Of a stretch of 64,000 nt of DNA, positions 63,604 to 64,000 are shown one piece after another. The translations under genes and the position numbers were made by a program. Numbering within the stretch: position 1 is the stretch's first letter; each line of letters starts with the position of its first letter. Source of the DNA: Trichaptum fuscoviolaceum (lineage: Eukaryota; Basidiomycota; Agaricomycetes; Hymenochaetales; Trichaptaceae); NCBI GenBank assembly GCA_910574455.1, contig CAJSYZ010000005.1, positions 7,006,001 through 7,070,000 on the forward strand, in the 5' to 3' direction. The notes beneath the pieces were generated by a model that made no database searches, was not told the DNA's origin, and was given only the letters and a program-made list of their open reading frames with translations.

Positions 63604-64000
63604 TCACAAAGACCGTAGAGCTGACAGCTTGGTTCTCTGTAATGAACAATAAGAATCCTGAGTGCCATGACGGATCCGTACGAGTAGCTTGATTGTGTCA
63701 CGTTCGACAATAATAATGGGATATGTCGTAACGTCCGTAACTTCTACACGGCGAAGGTTTGCCGACCCACATCGAACTCGGAGTCGATATGGAAGTCCGC
63801 TCGGCAGCTTGAATAATCGACCCATTATTGGCGGTACGCTATGTCGAGCGCTCGTAAGTTTCGGCAAATGGAGAGGTTCAAATGCCCCTTCTTTCCATCA
63901 GCGCACGGTGCATTCTTTGATACTCTTCTATTTTTGCGAGCTATGTCGTATACGATCCATCCCGGAGATTCGCAGTCCGAAGAATCGAATCCATAATAAT
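63604..64000 (-). CDS. C-terminal end of a second F-box-like protein (partial)
   Basis: Runs off the right edge of the window. The visible C-terminus reads FEPLHLPKLTSARHSVPPIM, GRLFKLPSGLPYRLRVRCGS, ANLRRVEVTDVTTYPIIIVE and ends SYCSLQRTKLSALRSL. The LHLPKLTSA start and alternating basic/hydrophobic strands resemble C-terminal LRR regions of Agaricomycete F-box proteins, but the F-box itself would lie outside the window. It is on the same strand as, and upstream of, the complete F-box/LRR gene. The assignment is tentative. Confidence 0.45.

Overview
The window is nuclear DNA of a basidiomycete fungus, almost certainly an Agaricomycete. Genes are broken by many introns of about 50-70 bases with GT..AG (occasionally GC..AG) ends, exons can be a few bases long, and both strands carry dispersed monocistronic genes. 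The families fit: DUF6533 membrane proteins, a STE3-type pheromone receptor, a proteinase K-like subtilase, F-box/LRR proteins and a membrane hybrid histidine kinase. I cannot fix the genus from sequence alone. No tRNA, rRNA, CRISPR array or viral gene was recognised.

Layout. 1.5-6.8 kb: two tandem DUF6533 genes on the minus strand; the distal copy is broken by a 625-bp TA-flanked inverted-repeat element and by a stop codon, the proximal copy reads as 16 exons summing to 330 codons plus stop. 7.5-12.5 kb: an unknown ORF, an NAD(P)-binding protein and a secreted subtilase whose catalytic Asp lies in a 6-base exon. 14.9-19.8 kb: hybrid histidine kinase. 20.2-30.4 kb: saccharopine dehydrogenase (LYS1), then two paralogous mitochondrial ornithine-type carriers facing each other across a third DUF6533 gene and a single-exon nucleotidyltransferase-like gene. 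30.7-38.3 kb: tocopherol-cyclase-like protein, a serine carboxypeptidase relic, a STE3-like receptor and TFIIA gamma. 38.3-48 kb: gene-poor, with two related small secreted proteins, one with an internal stop. 48.2-64 kb: fimbrin, a C2H2 zinc-finger protein, an amino-acid permease, a Ser-rich protein, an F-box/LRR protein and the 3' end of a second F-box-like gene.

There is no obvious metabolic cluster. Conserved housekeeping genes (LYS1, TFIIA gamma, fimbrin, permease, kinase) alternate with expanded and decaying families. In three places a copy carries an in-frame TAG. The most notable structural theme is the series of micro-exons (2, 6, 10, 13 and 20 bases) that can be inferred from reading frame and paralogue comparison.
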